DNA from: Chromatiales bacterium
Lineage (GTDB): Bacteria > Pseudomonadota > Gammaproteobacteria > Chromatiales > Chromatiaceae
Reading direction: 5' to 3'
Length of the DNA: 49,677 bases
NCBI GenBank assembly: GCA_024762475.1
Contig: JANTHJ010000012.1
Span: forward strand, 1 to 49,677
The translations under genes were made by a program, and so were the position numbers. This document shows, piece by piece, positions 13,977-22,766 of the stretch (position 1 is its first letter; each line of letters starts with the position of its first letter). The notes under the pieces are model-generated. The model ran no database searches and was not told the DNA's origin. It saw only the letters and a list, made by a program, of their open reading frames with translations.

Positions 13977-14878
13977 GCGCGAATCCTCGGATCGAGCAGG
14001 CCGGCGAGCAGGTCGGTCATCAGGTTCAGTACCACGTAGCTGCACGCGATCAGCAGTACCACGCCCTGGATCAGGGGATAGTCGCGTTGGCCGATCGCGT
14101 CGATCAACAGTGAGCCGATCCCCGGCCAGGCGAACACCACCTCGGTGATCACCGCCCCGCCGAGCAGCCCCCCCAACTGCAGGCCCAGCAGGGTGATGAC
14201 CGGCAACAGGGCATTCGGCAGGGCATGCCGCCACAGCGCCTGCCAGACCCCCAGCCCCTTGGCACGCGCGGTGCGCATCCAGTCCTGGGACATGACCTCC
14301 AACAGGCTGGCGCGCAGCATCCGCATCGAGATGGCGGCCAACGAGGTGCCCAGGGTGATCGCCGGAAGGATCAGGCTCCCGGTGGCCTCGCTGCCGCTGA
14401 CCGGCAACCAGCCGAGCCAGATGGAGAAGGCCAGCACGAGCAAAGGGCCAAGCCAGAAATTGGGGATGGATTGGCCGAGCAGCGCGAACAGGCCCGCCAG
14501 GTGATCCGGCCAGGCGTTGCGGTGAAGCGCGGCGATCAGGCCCAGGGGGAACGCGAGGAACACAATGACCAGGAAGGCACTACCGGCCAGCGCAAGGGTC
14601 GCGGGCAGTCGTTCGGCGATCAACGCACTCACGGGCCGCGACTGCACCAGGGAGGTGCCCATGTCCCCATGGACAAGACCCGAGAGATAGCTCAGCCAGC
14701 GGGTCGCCAGCGGTTTGTCCAGGCCCATGGCACTACGCAGTGCCTCCCGGTCGGCGCCGCTGGCACGCTCGCCGAGCATCACATCGACCGGGTCGCCGGG
14801 GACTACTGCACCGAGAAAGAACACCAGGGTCACAACGCCCAGGAGAACGATCACCGTGTCCAGGACACGGCTCAGCAT
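13973..14878 (-). CDS. Peptide-type ABC transporter permease, OppB/DppB family
   Basis: Encodes 301 aa. The first helix (VLDTVIVLLGVVTLVFFLGA) is followed by the family segment VPGDPVDVMLG, the periplasmic LVHGDMGTSL, and the EAA loop TARAKGLGVWQALWRHALPN. It ends TDLLAGLLDPRIRA, as OppB/DppB proteins usually do. ATG 14878 has GGGAG five bases upstream and lies seven bases inside the end of the L,D-transpeptidase gene. It pairs with the OppC-like permease to form the transmembrane pore for substrates delivered by the lipoprotein encoded two genes upstream. Confidence 0.9.
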   Translation of the reverse strand: MLSRVLDTVIVLLGVVTLVFFLGAVVPGDPVDVMLGERASGADREALRSAMGLDKPLATRWLSYLSGLVHGDMGTSLVQSRPVSALIAERLPATLALAGSAFLVIVFLAFPLGLIAALHRNAWPDHLAGLFALLGQSIPNFWLGPLLVLAFSIWLGWLPVSGSEATGSLILPAITLGTSLAAISMRMLRASLLEVMSQDWMRTARAKGLGVWQALWRHALPNALLPVITLLGLQLGGLLGGAVITEVVFAWPGIGSLLIDAIGQRDYPLIQGVVLLIACSYVVLNLMTDLLAGLLDPRIRA

Positions 14879-15396
14879 GCCGACTCCCCCGCCTCTCCCT
14901 GCCGAATCAACACCGGCGTGCCCCGCTCCACCCGGTCGAACAAGTCGATCACGTCGGCACTGCGCATGCGGATGCAGCCGTGCGAGCGCGGCTCCCCCAT
15001 GGGTTCGCAATCGGGTGTGCCATGAATGTAGATGAAACGCCGCAGGCTGTCGCATCGCCCGCCGCGATTGTGTCCGGACTCGCAGCCGCTCAGCCACAGG
15101 ATGCGGCTGAGAATCCAGTCGCGGTCGGGACAGCGCTGCGCCAGCGCCGGCATCCAGATCTCTCCGGTGGGCCGTCGCGCCACGAAGACGGTATCGATCG
15201 GGCAGCCTGCCCCGATCTTGAGTCGAACCCGGTGCCAGCCGAGGGGCGTGCATTCCGAGCCCATGGCCTGTCCCGGTCCATTCAGCGCGGTCGATATCGG
15301 GTAGCGCGCCAGCTCCGTTGCGCCATTGCGCAACAGCAACCACTGTGCGCCGACGTCCACCTCGATATGGCGAGTTTGTCTCCAATCCGGATTCAT
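14872..15396 (-). CDS. L,D-transpeptidase (YkuD) without visible signal peptide
   Basis: Encodes 174 aa. The YkuD catalytic signature is intact: His125 in IYIHGTPD, His139 and the nucleophile Cys141 in RSHGCIRMRSADV. These enzymes cut and rejoin peptidoglycan stem peptides in the periplasm, making 3-3 cross-links or attaching proteins. Here the N-terminus (MNPDWRQTRHIEVDVGAQWL) starts directly with the catalytic domain and shows no hydrophobic signal, so export is not explained. ATG 15396 overlaps the solute-binding protein stop as ATGA, and the 3' end overlaps the OppB-like start by seven bases. The position implies a link to peptide or muropeptide uptake. Confidence 0.88.
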   Translation of the reverse strand: MNPDWRQTRHIEVDVGAQWLLLRNGATELARYPISTALNGPGQAMGSECTPLGWHRVRLKIGAGCPIDTVFVARRPTGEIWMPALAQRCPDRDWILSRILWLSGCESGHNRGGRCDSLRRFIYIHGTPDCEPMGEPRSHGCIRMRSADVIDLFDRVERGTPVLIRQGEAGESAC

Positions 15397-16889
15397 CGAT
15401 TGCCCATCTCACGCCACTGGGTGCGCCATTGGACCTGCCGGAGAAAGCCATAGCTCCCGTCCGGCAGGGGAGAAACCGGCTCGACGCGTCGCGTCAGCAG
15501 CAGGTTGTTCTCGTGCCACAGGGGCACGTAGACCAGCGCCTGGTGAATGATCTCCTGGATCCGATAGTACAGGGATTTTGCCTGCTTGCGCGGCAGCCGG
15601 TCGGCGCGATCGATGAGGTGGTCCACCTCGCTGGAGCGGTAGCGCCCCCGATTCGCGCCGCCAGGCGGAAGCGAGGCGCTATGGAATATGTGCCGGTAGA
15701 TATCCGGGCCGCGAATGCCGACCCAGCTGAGGCTGTACATCTGAAACCGTCCGGCCTTGATGTCCCCGAAGAAGGTCCCCCATTCGTTGCTTTGGATCTG
15801 CAGGTCGATTCCCACCTTGCGCAACTGTGCCTGAAACACCGCTGCCACCCGCAGACGGAAGGGATCGGTGGAGGTCTTGTAGCTGATAGGCAATGGCCGC
15901 TGCGGCCCATGGCCCAGTTCCCCGAGCAGGGCGCGCGCACGTGCCGGATCATAACCCCAGGGGCGAAGGTGCGGGTGTGCCGCCCAATGGCCGGGCGCCA
16001 GCAGGGTCTCGGCCGGCCGGGCATGCCCCATGAACAGATGGCGCACGATGGCCTCGCGGTCGATCGCATGGGCGATGGCCTCGCGCACCCGGTGATCCCC
16101 TGTGATCGGATCCTGCAGGTTGAATCCGATATAGCTGAAGGTGGTGCCGGGGCGCTCGCGCAGCGAGATGGCCGGATCGCGCTGCAATACCGGGTAGATC
16201 TCGAACGGCAGATCGTTCTGTAGCAGGTGGGCCTCGCCGTGCATGAGTTTGAGCGCCCGCATGGTCGGATCCTTGACCACGGCAAAACGGACAACCAGGC
16301 CATCCCGGCGCCGTGCCAGAACGACGCCACCGTCATCGACCCATCGGACGAAACGGAAGGGGCCGCTGCCCATGGGGTCTCGGGCGAGCGCTGCGCCCTG
16401 CGCCAGCCGCTCCGCGGGCGCCACGCCCAGGTGCAGACGCTCGGGCAGGCGCGGGTCGTCGCGCGAGAGCGTGAGTAACAGATCGCTGCCATGTATTTCG
16501 ATCCGGCGGATATGGCGCAGCGTGCCGGCATGGGGCGAGGCCGGATCGTCCCGCGCGGTCCGCAAGGTGGCGGCCACATCGGAGAGCGTTGGCGGTCGGC
16601 CATCCCAGAACGGCGCCGGACCCCCGACCAGTTGCAGACGGTAGTGACGGTCGTCGATGCGCTCCCAGCGAACCAGGCCGGGCACCGGGCGTGCCTCGAC
16701 ATCGAAATCGACCAGCGGTCGGTACAGCAACCCGTTGATGCGCTCCGAAACCGCATCGGTCGCCAGCAGTGGATGGAGCGAGGCGGGCGCAGTGGCGATG
16801 GCGAAGACCAGGGTGTCGGGGTCGGACGCCCGACAGGCACCCAGCAGCAACAGGACCAGCAGCCACCCGGCGCGGATCAGTCGGCCCAT
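15393..16889 (-). CDS. Peptide-binding lipoprotein of an ABC importer (SBP family 5)
   Basis: Encodes 498 aa. The N-terminus MGRLIRAGWLLVLLLLGAC has a lipobox with Cys19, so the mature protein is a lipoprotein facing the periplasm. Family-5 marks are TLVFAIATAPASLHPLLAT, INGLLYRPLVDFD, DPMGSGPFRFVRW, GFNLQDPITGDHRVREAIAHAI and WVGIRGPDIYRHIF. This family binds oligopeptides, dipeptides, murein peptides or nickel; the ligand cannot be read here. ATG 16889 lies 13 nt inside the end of the CYTH gene; a longer in-frame start would remove the clean signal. It heads a four-gene run with an L,D-transpeptidase and two permeases. Confidence 0.9.
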   Translation of the reverse strand: MGRLIRAGWLLVLLLLGACRASDPDTLVFAIATAPASLHPLLATDAVSERINGLLYRPLVDFDVEARPVPGLVRWERIDDRHYRLQLVGGPAPFWDGRPPTLSDVAATLRTARDDPASPHAGTLRHIRRIEIHGSDLLLTLSRDDPRLPERLHLGVAPAERLAQGAALARDPMGSGPFRFVRWVDDGGVVLARRRDGLVVRFAVVKDPTMRALKLMHGEAHLLQNDLPFEIYPVLQRDPAISLRERPGTTFSYIGFNLQDPITGDHRVREAIAHAIDREAIVRHLFMGHARPAETLLAPGHWAAHPHLRPWGYDPARARALLGELGHGPQRPLPISYKTSTDPFRLRVAAVFQAQLRKVGIDLQIQSNEWGTFFGDIKAGRFQMYSLSWVGIRGPDIYRHIFHSASLPPGGANRGRYRSSEVDHLIDRADRLPRKQAKSLYYRIQEIIHQALVYVPLWHENNLLLTRRVEPVSPLPDGSYGFLRQVQWRTQWREMGNR

Positions 16890-17350
16890 TGGCCAAACGG
16901 ATGGGCGGCGAGGTTCGAATTGTAGTAGCGGGGGTCGGCAGAGACCTCTTCGCCCAGCCACGGCGGGCGTTCGAAGGGCTGGTCAGCCGACTCCAGTTCG
17001 ATCTCTGCCACCACCAGCGGCGCATTGTCGCCCAGGAACTCGTCGACCTCCCACAGGTGCCCACCGAAATGCAGTTCATGGCGGATCTTCTCGATCACCG
17101 GCCCCCGGACCACCTGTTCGAACAACCCCTGTGCGTCGCTGAGCGGAATCGCATATTCGAACTCATGCCGACGGATGCCGTCGTCGGTGGCCTTGATGTT
17201 CAGATGGGCCTGATCATCGAAGATGCGCACACGAATGGCGCTGCGTTCGTCCCGATGCAGATAACCCTGCCGAATCGGAATGCTGCGTTCGACCCGGTCG
17301 CGCCAGCTGTCGTCGCGCAGCAAAAACTTGCGTTCGATCTCCATGCCCAT
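16877..17350 (-). CDS. CYTH-domain protein
   Basis: Encodes 157 aa, a single CYTH tunnel domain. The defining ExExK motif is EIERK at residues 4-8, followed by basic and acidic tunnel residues such as RQGYLHRDERSAIRVRI, KATDDGIRRHEFEYAIP and WEVDEFLGDNAPLVVAEIEL. Family members hydrolyse inorganic triphosphate or bind other polyphosphates or adenylates with divalent metal, in the cytoplasm. Bacterial single-domain members of this kind often act as tripolyphosphatases, but the activity here is inferred. ATG 17350 shares a base with the rlmD stop (TGATG); ATG 17344 is equally possible. Confidence 0.9.
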   Translation of the reverse strand: MGMEIERKFLLRDDSWRDRVERSIPIRQGYLHRDERSAIRVRIFDDQAHLNIKATDDGIRRHEFEYAIPLSDAQGLFEQVVRGPVIEKIRHELHFGGHLWEVDEFLGDNAPLVVAEIELESADQPFERPPWLGEEVSADPRYYNSNLAAHPFGQWAD

Positions 17351-18687
17351 CAGTCCTGCCTCTCGAACAACGCAATGGATTCCACATGGGCGGTATGCGG
17401 AAACATATCCATTACCCCTGCACCCAGTAGCCGATACCCCTGCTCATTGACAAGAATGCCCGCATCCCGTGCCAGGGTGCCAGGATAGCAGGAGATATAC
17501 AGGACCCGGCGAACTCCAAGTTTCGGTAACAGCGGCAGGACCTCCTGGGCACCGCTGCGGGGCGGGTCCAGGAGCGCCATGTCGTACGGCTCCCGCGGCC
17601 ACGCCTCCCCTTCCAGGGGCTCATAGAGGTTGGCGGTGTGGAACTCGACATTCTGCAGCGCATTTCGGGTCGCATTCTCCCGTGCGCGCCGGACCAGTCC
17701 GGCATCGCCCTCGACACCCACCACCGAGCCGGCGTACCGCGCCAGCGGCAGGGTGAAGTTGCCGACGCCGCAGAACAGATCAAGCACGCGGTCGTTCGGC
17801 CCCGGCGCCAGCAGCTCCATGGCGCGACCGACCATCTTGCGGTTGATCTCGGTGTTGACCTGGGTGAAATCTCCCGGCAAAAAACCCAGCGTCAGCGCCT
17901 CACTGGGCAGACGATAGGACAGGTCGACACCGGGCGGCTCCAGCGGGGCGACGGTATCCGGCCCGCCTGGCTGGGCATAGGGCACGATCTGATGCTGCTC
18001 TGCAAAGGCGATGATGCGTTCCTGGTCCGCCTCGCTGAGTGGTTCGAGCACGCGGAAGATCAATACACAGCGCTCGTCGTCCATGGACATCTCGATCTGT
18101 GGTACCCGATCGCGAATGCTCAGCCCGCCGATCAGCTCGCTCAGTGCCGGGAGCAACCTTCCCACCCGCGGATGCAGCACGTGACACTCGGACAAATCCG
18201 CCACCTTGCTGCTGCCCCGCTCGCGGAAGCCCACCAGCACCCTTCCCTTCTTGGGCACCCATTTCACGCCGAGGCGTGCCTTGCGACGATAGCCCCAGGG
18301 CGCCTCGTTGACCAGTGGTGGATAGACGGTCTCCGGCTGGACCTTGCCGAGCTGGCGCAGATTGTCCATCAGGACCCCCTGTTTGGCCTGGATCTGTGCC
18401 TCCGGGGCCAGGTGCTGCAGGCTGCATCCGCCGCAGAGCGCATAGTGAGGACAACGCGGCGCCACGCGCTCGGGAGCGGCCTCGAGCACTGCGGTGGCGG
18501 CACCCTCGTCGTGGCTGCGCTTGACCTTGATGTAGCGAAAGCGCACCCGCTCACCCGGCAGGGCGCCCTGGATGAAGGTGGCCTTGCCGTCGACCCGGGT
18601 CACTCCCCGCCCGTCGTGGGCCATGTCGGCGATCTCGGCCTCGAACTCCCCTTCCGGCAGGCGCGAGCGCCGGCGCCGGCGGGTCAC
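17350..18687 (-). CDS. rlmD: 23S rRNA (uracil-1939-C5)-methyltransferase RlmD
   Basis: Encodes 445 aa. Methylates U1939 of 23S rRNA using SAM. An N-terminal TRAM domain (about 12-70) is followed by the four Cys that hold a 4Fe-4S cluster (Cys79, Cys85, Cys88, Cys168), a SAM site in VLDLFCGVGNFTLPL, the DPPRSG motif (375-380) and the catalytic Cys400 in ISCYPGTLARD. The start is GTG 18687, overlapping the exonuclease gene stop as GTGA. The order gacS/barA-cysM-rlmD matches other gammaproteobacteria, where relA often follows; here a CYTH gene follows instead. Confidence 0.95.
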   Translation of the reverse strand: MTRRRRRSRLPEGEFEAEIADMAHDGRGVTRVDGKATFIQGALPGERVRFRYIKVKRSHDEGAATAVLEAAPERVAPRCPHYALCGGCSLQHLAPEAQIQAKQGVLMDNLRQLGKVQPETVYPPLVNEAPWGYRRKARLGVKWVPKKGRVLVGFRERGSSKVADLSECHVLHPRVGRLLPALSELIGGLSIRDRVPQIEMSMDDERCVLIFRVLEPLSEADQERIIAFAEQHQIVPYAQPGGPDTVAPLEPPGVDLSYRLPSEALTLGFLPGDFTQVNTEINRKMVGRAMELLAPGPNDRVLDLFCGVGNFTLPLARYAGSVVGVEGDAGLVRRARENATRNALQNVEFHTANLYEPLEGEAWPREPYDMALLDPPRSGAQEVLPLLPKLGVRRVLYISCYPGTLARDAGILVNEQGYRLLGAGVMDMFPHTAHVESIALFERQD

Positions 18688-19412
18688 GGCCGGCTGTCCC
18701 AGGCCTGGAGCAGTGCCGCGTGTCGGGGCGTTTCCTTCAGAACGTCACGCAGCCGCTCGCGCCAGGCATCGACCTCGCTGAGGGCATAGCGGCCCTGCAG
18801 GTGAAAGATCTCCAGCGCCAGCAGGCCGGTATTGATGGCGGCCGTCTCGCCGTATCGGACCAGGGGCTCGCCGTCTCCGGCCAGCCATTGTTCCCACAGT
18901 CTCTCCTCGCGCAGCTCCAGCATGCCCGGCAAGCCCAGCCGTCGGGACATCGCGTCCAGGGGGGGGAAGCGATCGATCTGGGGCAGCCACTCGGCCTGCA
19001 GATCGAGATGCGGGTCGCGCTGGTCTTCATAGCGCGCCCAGTAGTCGACAATCGCACGACGATGCTTGAGACACCGGAACTGCAGCAGGGGCAGCAACTG
19101 CCTGCGCCCGCCCCAGGTAACCAGGGGCGGCGCGGTCTGCATCATCTGAAATACGGCGTCCAGCAGCATCAGCTCCGGAAACTCTGCAATCGAAAAGCTT
19201 TCGATGCGCACCTCGTCGCTGGTGAACCGCACCATGGAAACGGCGCCCAGGGCCAGCTGATCCCAGTCCAGCTGCTCGCTGCCGGTCTGCTGCTTGCGCC
19301 GGTGGAACAGCACCTTGCCCACGTCTTCGGCACTCAGGTCGTCCAGGCCGAAACTCTGGCGGGCGGTTTCGATATCGGGCAAGGGTGCCACGGCCAGGGC
19401 GGTGAAATGCAT
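18684..19412 (-). CDS. Predicted PolB-like 3'-5' exonuclease
   Basis: Encodes 242 aa. The segment LPDIETARQSFGLDDLSAED near the start has the D-x-E pair of DnaQ/PolB-type exonucleases. FPELMLLDAVFQMMQTAPPLVTWGG matches the second motif region, in which a polar residue follows a T-W-N/G strand, and NTGLLALEIFHLQGRY near the C-terminus occupies the last motif region. This is the stand-alone family predicted to be a DNA 3'-5' exonuclease, typically found between cysM and rlmD. In the second and third motifs the canonical acids are not obvious, so activity is uncertain. It starts 2 nt after the cysM stop and overlaps rlmD. Confidence 0.72.
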   Translation of the reverse strand: MHFTALAVAPLPDIETARQSFGLDDLSAEDVGKVLFHRRKQQTGSEQLDWDQLALGAVSMVRFTSDEVRIESFSIAEFPELMLLDAVFQMMQTAPPLVTWGGRRQLLPLLQFRCLKHRRAIVDYWARYEDQRDPHLDLQAEWLPQIDRFPPLDAMSRRLGLPGMLELREERLWEQWLAGDGEPLVRYGETAAINTGLLALEIFHLQGRYALSEVDAWRERLRDVLKETPRHAALLQAWDSRP

Positions 19413-19414
19413 AC

Positions 19415-20311
19415 TCAGCTCTCCGGGGAAAAGATGCCGGTGGAAAGATAGCGATCCCCCCGGTCGCAGATGATCGCGACGATCACCGCGTTCTCGATCT
19501 CGGCCGACAGCTGCAGGGCGGCGGCGACGGCGCCCCCCGACGAGATACCGCAGAATATGCCTTCCTCGCGCGCCAGGCGACGGGTCGTCTCCTCCGCGGT
19601 CTCCTGGTCGACATCGATCTCGCGATCCACCAGTGAGGCGTCGAAGATCTCGGGGAGATACTCCGCAGGCCAGCGGCGAATCCCGGGAATCGAGGCGCCC
19701 TCGGCAGGCTGGACACCGATGATCTGGATCTGCCGGCTGCGCTCCTTCAGATAGCGGGCCGTGCCGACAATGGTGCCGGTGGTCCCCATGGCGCTCACGA
19801 AATGGGTCACGCTGCCGCGCGTGTCGCGCCAGATCTCCGGACCTGTCCCCTCGTAGTGGGCCCGGGGATTGTCCGGGTTGGCGAACTGGTTCAGCACTTT
19901 GCCCTCGCCGCGTGTCTCCATGGCCAGCGCCAGATCACGCGCACCCTCCATGCCCTCTTCGCGAGTCACCAGGATCAGCTCGGCGCCATAGGCATACATG
20001 GCAGCACGTCGCTCCACGCTGAGATTGTCCGGCATGATCAGGATCATCCGATAGCCCTTGATCGCCGCCACCATGGCCAGGGCAATGCCGGTATTGCCGC
20101 TGGTCGCCTCGACAAGGGTGTCACCGGGCCGGATTTCGCCGCGTGCCTCCGCCTGCCGGATCATCGACAGCGCCGGTCTGTCCTTGACCGATCCGGCCGG
20201 ATTGTTCCCTTCGAGCTTGACCAGGAGCGTATTGGTGGTCTCCCCTGGCAGGCGCTGCAATCGCACCAGCGGGGTATTCCCAATAAAATCGGCTATCGTT
20301 GGATATGTCAT
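19415..20311 (-). CDS. cysM: Cysteine synthase B (O-acetylserine sulfhydrylase)
   Basis: Encodes 298 aa. PLP enzyme that makes cysteine (or S-sulfocysteine from thiosulfate) from O-acetylserine. The PLP lysine is Lys43 in NPAGSVKDRPA, and the loops EATSGNTGIA and VSAMGTTGTIVG bind cofactor phosphate and substrate. The segment IPGIRRWPAEYLP separates CysM from CysK. The start codon sits inside a 10-bp inverted repeat (see that entry), and the Shine-Dalgarno region is poor. It is divergent from the hybrid-kinase gene and leads the run to the exonuclease and rlmD. Cysteine made here could also feed ergothioneine and glutathione synthesis. Confidence 0.95.
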   Translation of the reverse strand: MTYPTIADFIGNTPLVRLQRLPGETTNTLLVKLEGNNPAGSVKDRPALSMIRQAEARGEIRPGDTLVEATSGNTGIALAMVAAIKGYRMILIMPDNLSVERRAAMYAYGAELILVTREEGMEGARDLALAMETRGEGKVLNQFANPDNPRAHYEGTGPEIWRDTRGSVTHFVSAMGTTGTIVGTARYLKERSRQIQIIGVQPAEGASIPGIRRWPAEYLPEIFDASLVDREIDVDQETAEETTRRLAREEGIFCGISSGGAVAAALQLSAEIENAVIVAIICDRGDRYLSTGIFSPES

Positions 20312-20323
20312 ATGCCGATTTTA
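20284..20323. promoter_or_regulatory. Perfect 10-bp inverted repeat spanning the cysM start codon
   Basis: TAAAATCGGC (20284-20293) and GCCGATTTTA (20314-20323) are perfect complements 20 nt apart. In the cysM transcript the upstream arm ends two bases before the ATG, so the start codon lies in the loop and the downstream arm pairs with the ribosome-binding region. The element also lies 41 nt upstream of the divergent hybrid-kinase start, so as DNA it could be an operator for both genes. CATATG occurs at 20309-20314 and again at 20327-20332. Confidence 0.65.
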
Positions 20324-20363
20324 TCTCATATGGCCCTCAATCAAGAAGAAGCGGGAGAACCTG

Positions 20364-22766
20364 TTGTCCTTCATGGATTTCAAGAAATCAGACCTGTTCT
20401 ACTACCGCCGGTATCTGCTGACCACCCTGCCCCTGGTCGCGGCACTCCTGGTGATGATTGCGGTGCTGGCCCTGGTCAAAGATCCGCTCCTCCCCTACCA
20501 GAAGCTCCTGCTGGTCATCCTGTTGCTCCTCGGCGTGTTCGGCACCATCCGAATGGCGGCCTATCAGTTGCGCATCATGCTGCGGCCCCTGACCCTCCTG
20601 GCCCGCGCCATGCGGCGCTTCCAGGCCGGAAGCGCCAATGTCCGAGTCCGTGAGGTCTCGGATGGGGAAATGGGGGAGCTTCAGCGGGGGTTCAACCGGA
20701 TGGTGCGCGAGATCGGCACCGTCAACGAGCGGCTGCAGCAGGAGGTGACCGAGACCACGAAAGAGCTGCAGGAGACCAACGAGGAGTTGGAGATTCGCAA
20801 CGCCCAGCTGGACATCGCGCGCCGCCGCGCCATCGAGGCGAATCGGGTGAAATCGGACTTCCTGGCCAGCATGAGCCATGAGATCCGCACCCCCATGAAC
20901 GGCATCATCGGATTTGCCGAGTTGTTGTCGGGTACGGAACTGGACCAGCAGCAACAGGAATATACCCATACGATCAGGCGCTCGGCCGAGTGCCTTATGC
21001 GGTTGATCGACGATATCCTGGACTATGCCAGTCTCGAGTCATCGGAGATCAAGCTGCGTCATGAGCCCTTCCAGGTACGCGACACTGTCGATAGCGCGCT
21101 GCATCTGATCGCCCCTTCGGCCCATCAGAAGGGCCTCGAACTCGTCGGCCTGGTGTATCAGGATGTACCGGAAGTGCTGGTTGGTGACGAGCCGCGAATC
21201 ATCCAGATTCTCACCAGCCTGCTCTCCAATGGCGTCAAGTTCACCGCCGAGGGCGAGGTGATCCTGCGGGTGATGATCGACGACCAGAGCGAGCACGGGG
21301 TGCGTTTGGGCCTGAGCGTTTCCGACACTGGCATTGGGTTGTCCGACGAGGAGGCGGAGACGCTCATGGAGGCGTTTGCCCGCGGCGCCCAGGCCAGCAA
21401 GAGTGCCGAAGGCGGTACCGGGCTTGGCCTCGCCATGTGCCAGGCTCTGGCACATGCCATGGACGGCTCGGTCACGGTATCGGGGCGCCCGGGAGAAGGT
21501 GCTGTGTTCTATGTGGAAGTGGCCCTGGAAAGATCCCCTGAACCCGCAGAGCTGCCTTCACCAGGCATCAGTGGGCGTAACAGGCCGGTGTTGCTGGTCG
21601 AGTCCCACGGCCTGAGCGCCATCGTCTTGCGTAATGATCTGGAAACGCTGGGGTTCGAGGTGGAGCACAGGGAGCAGCTGCAGGAATTCGAGGTCTCGGA
21701 GTTAGCCGACTATGCACTGGTGATTCTCAGCGCCAACGCGGGAAACATGGAGGTCGCGCAGCTCCAACGCCTGATCCGCGCCTTTGTGGAGCGTGGCGTA
21801 CCCTCAGTGGCCCTGGTGAATTCCTCCGACCAGTTGCTGATGCAGCGCCTGCGCGAGGCCGGTGCAGCGGCAGGATCCAGGCCGGTCGCCCGTCAACGGT
21901 TTTGGGCCCTGTTGCGCAATGCCATCAAGCGACGCGCGGCCCCTTCCCTCGAGCGCCGGCATCGGCCTCGCGACACTCCTTCCGCTGGTATCGCCTCGCC
22001 CCCCAAGACAAAGCTCGAGGGTTTGACCTGCGTCGCAGCAGACGACAATGAGATCAACCGAACACTTTTGACACATCTGCTACGTGACGGAGGCGCCGAA
22101 GTGCTGGAGGCCGAGGACGGCGAGCAGGCCGTACAACACTGTCGGGCGCATCAGGTAGATGTCGCGATACTGGACATCCACATGCCTCGAATGAACGGTC
22201 TGGCGGCCGCCAGCGCCATTCGGGAATGCTCGGTGGACACCGCCCTGATCGCATTGACCGCAGATGCCGCCGATGCCACCCAGGTGCAGATCATGCAAGG
22301 TGAATTCGATGCCCGTCTGGTCAAGCCGGTATCGGGGGGGATGCTAGTCGAAACCATCCTCGAGACATTGCGCGGCGACAGCCACCTGGAGGAACTCAAA
22401 CTGCCCGAGCCGGAGCCGGCCGCTACGTCGGATCTGGCGGTATATGACGCCGAGACGGCGCTCAGAGTTTCAGGTAGCGAAAGGGTTGGCCGGCAACTTC
22501 TGGAGTCGCTGGCGAAGGAGCTGCCCGATGCCGTCACCTGCCTGGTGTCGGCGCTGGAGCAGCAGGATTGGGAGGCGTTATGGCAGGAGGCCCACCGTCT
22601 CAAGGGGAGTGCCGCCATCTGCGGCGCGACCGCCCTGCAGGCCGCGCTATCGGATCTCGAGACTGGCAGCAATCACCGCGATGAGGCGGCGGCCGGTCTG
22701 GCACTGGCACGCACCCAGCTGGAATCGAATCGATTGATTGCCTTCAGCAAGGCTCAAGCGGGGTGA
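20364..22766 (+). CDS. barA: BarA/GacS-type hybrid sensor histidine kinase
   Basis: About 800 aa. TTG 20364 has GGGAG six bases upstream; ATG 20373 is the alternative, used for numbering here. Two membrane helices (about 12-33 and 38-57) are separated by only a few residues, then HAMP, HisKA with His169 in SHEIRTPMN, an ATPase domain ([10 protein letters not shown]), a degenerate receiver without the phospho-acceptor Asp, an intact receiver (Asp601 in ILDIHMP) and an HPt domain with His741 in AHRLKGSA. This tripartite relay normally feeds UvrY/GacA, which drives small RNAs that counter CsrA. The place next to cysM and rlmD supports the BarA/GacS identity. The periplasmic sensor domain normal in this family is absent. 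Confidence 0.88.
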   Translation: MSFMDFKKSDLFYYRRYLLTTLPLVAALLVMIAVLALVKDPLLPYQKLLLVILLLLGVFGTIRMAAYQLRIMLRPLTLLARAMRRFQAGSANVRVREVSDGEMGELQRGFNRMVREIGTVNERLQQEVTETTKELQETNEELEIRNAQLDIARRRAIEANRVKSDFLASMSHEIRTPMNGIIGFAELLSGTELDQQQQEYTHTIRRSAECLMRLIDDILDYASLESSEIKLRHEPFQVRDTVDSALHLIAPSAHQKGLELVGLVYQDVPEVLVGDEPRIIQILTSLLSNGVKFTAEGEVILRVMIDDQSEHGVRLGLSVSDTGIGLSDEEAETLMEAFARGAQASKSAEGGTGLGLAMCQALAHAMDGSVTVSGRPGEGAVFYVEVALERSPEPAELPSPGISGRNRPVLLVESHGLSAIVLRNDLETLGFEVEHREQLQEFEVSELADYALVILSANAGNMEVAQLQRLIRAFVERGVPSVALVNSSDQLLMQRLREAGAAAGSRPVARQRFWALLRNAIKRRAAPSLERRHRPRDTPSAGIASPPKTKLEGLTCVAADDNEINRTLLTHLLRDGGAEVLEAEDGEQAVQHCRAHQVDVAILDIHMPRMNGLAAASAIRECSVDTALIALTADAADATQVQIMQGEFDARLVKPVSGGMLVETILETLRGDSHLEELKLPEPEPAATSDLAVYDAETALRVSGSERVGRQLLESLAKELPDAVTCLVSALEQQDWEALWQEAHRLKGSAAICGATALQAALSDLETGSNHRDEAAAGLALARTQLESNRLIAFSKAQAG

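Noticed and set aside
15318-16223. Plus-strand open frame opposite the SBP gene (301 codons)
   Set aside because: Shadow of the lipoprotein gene, whose lipobox and family motifs are clear.
13193-20311. Genomic island or prophage
   Set aside because: No integrase, tRNA target, transposase or abrupt base-composition change is seen, and the genes are joined by ordinary overlaps to conserved housekeeping genes.
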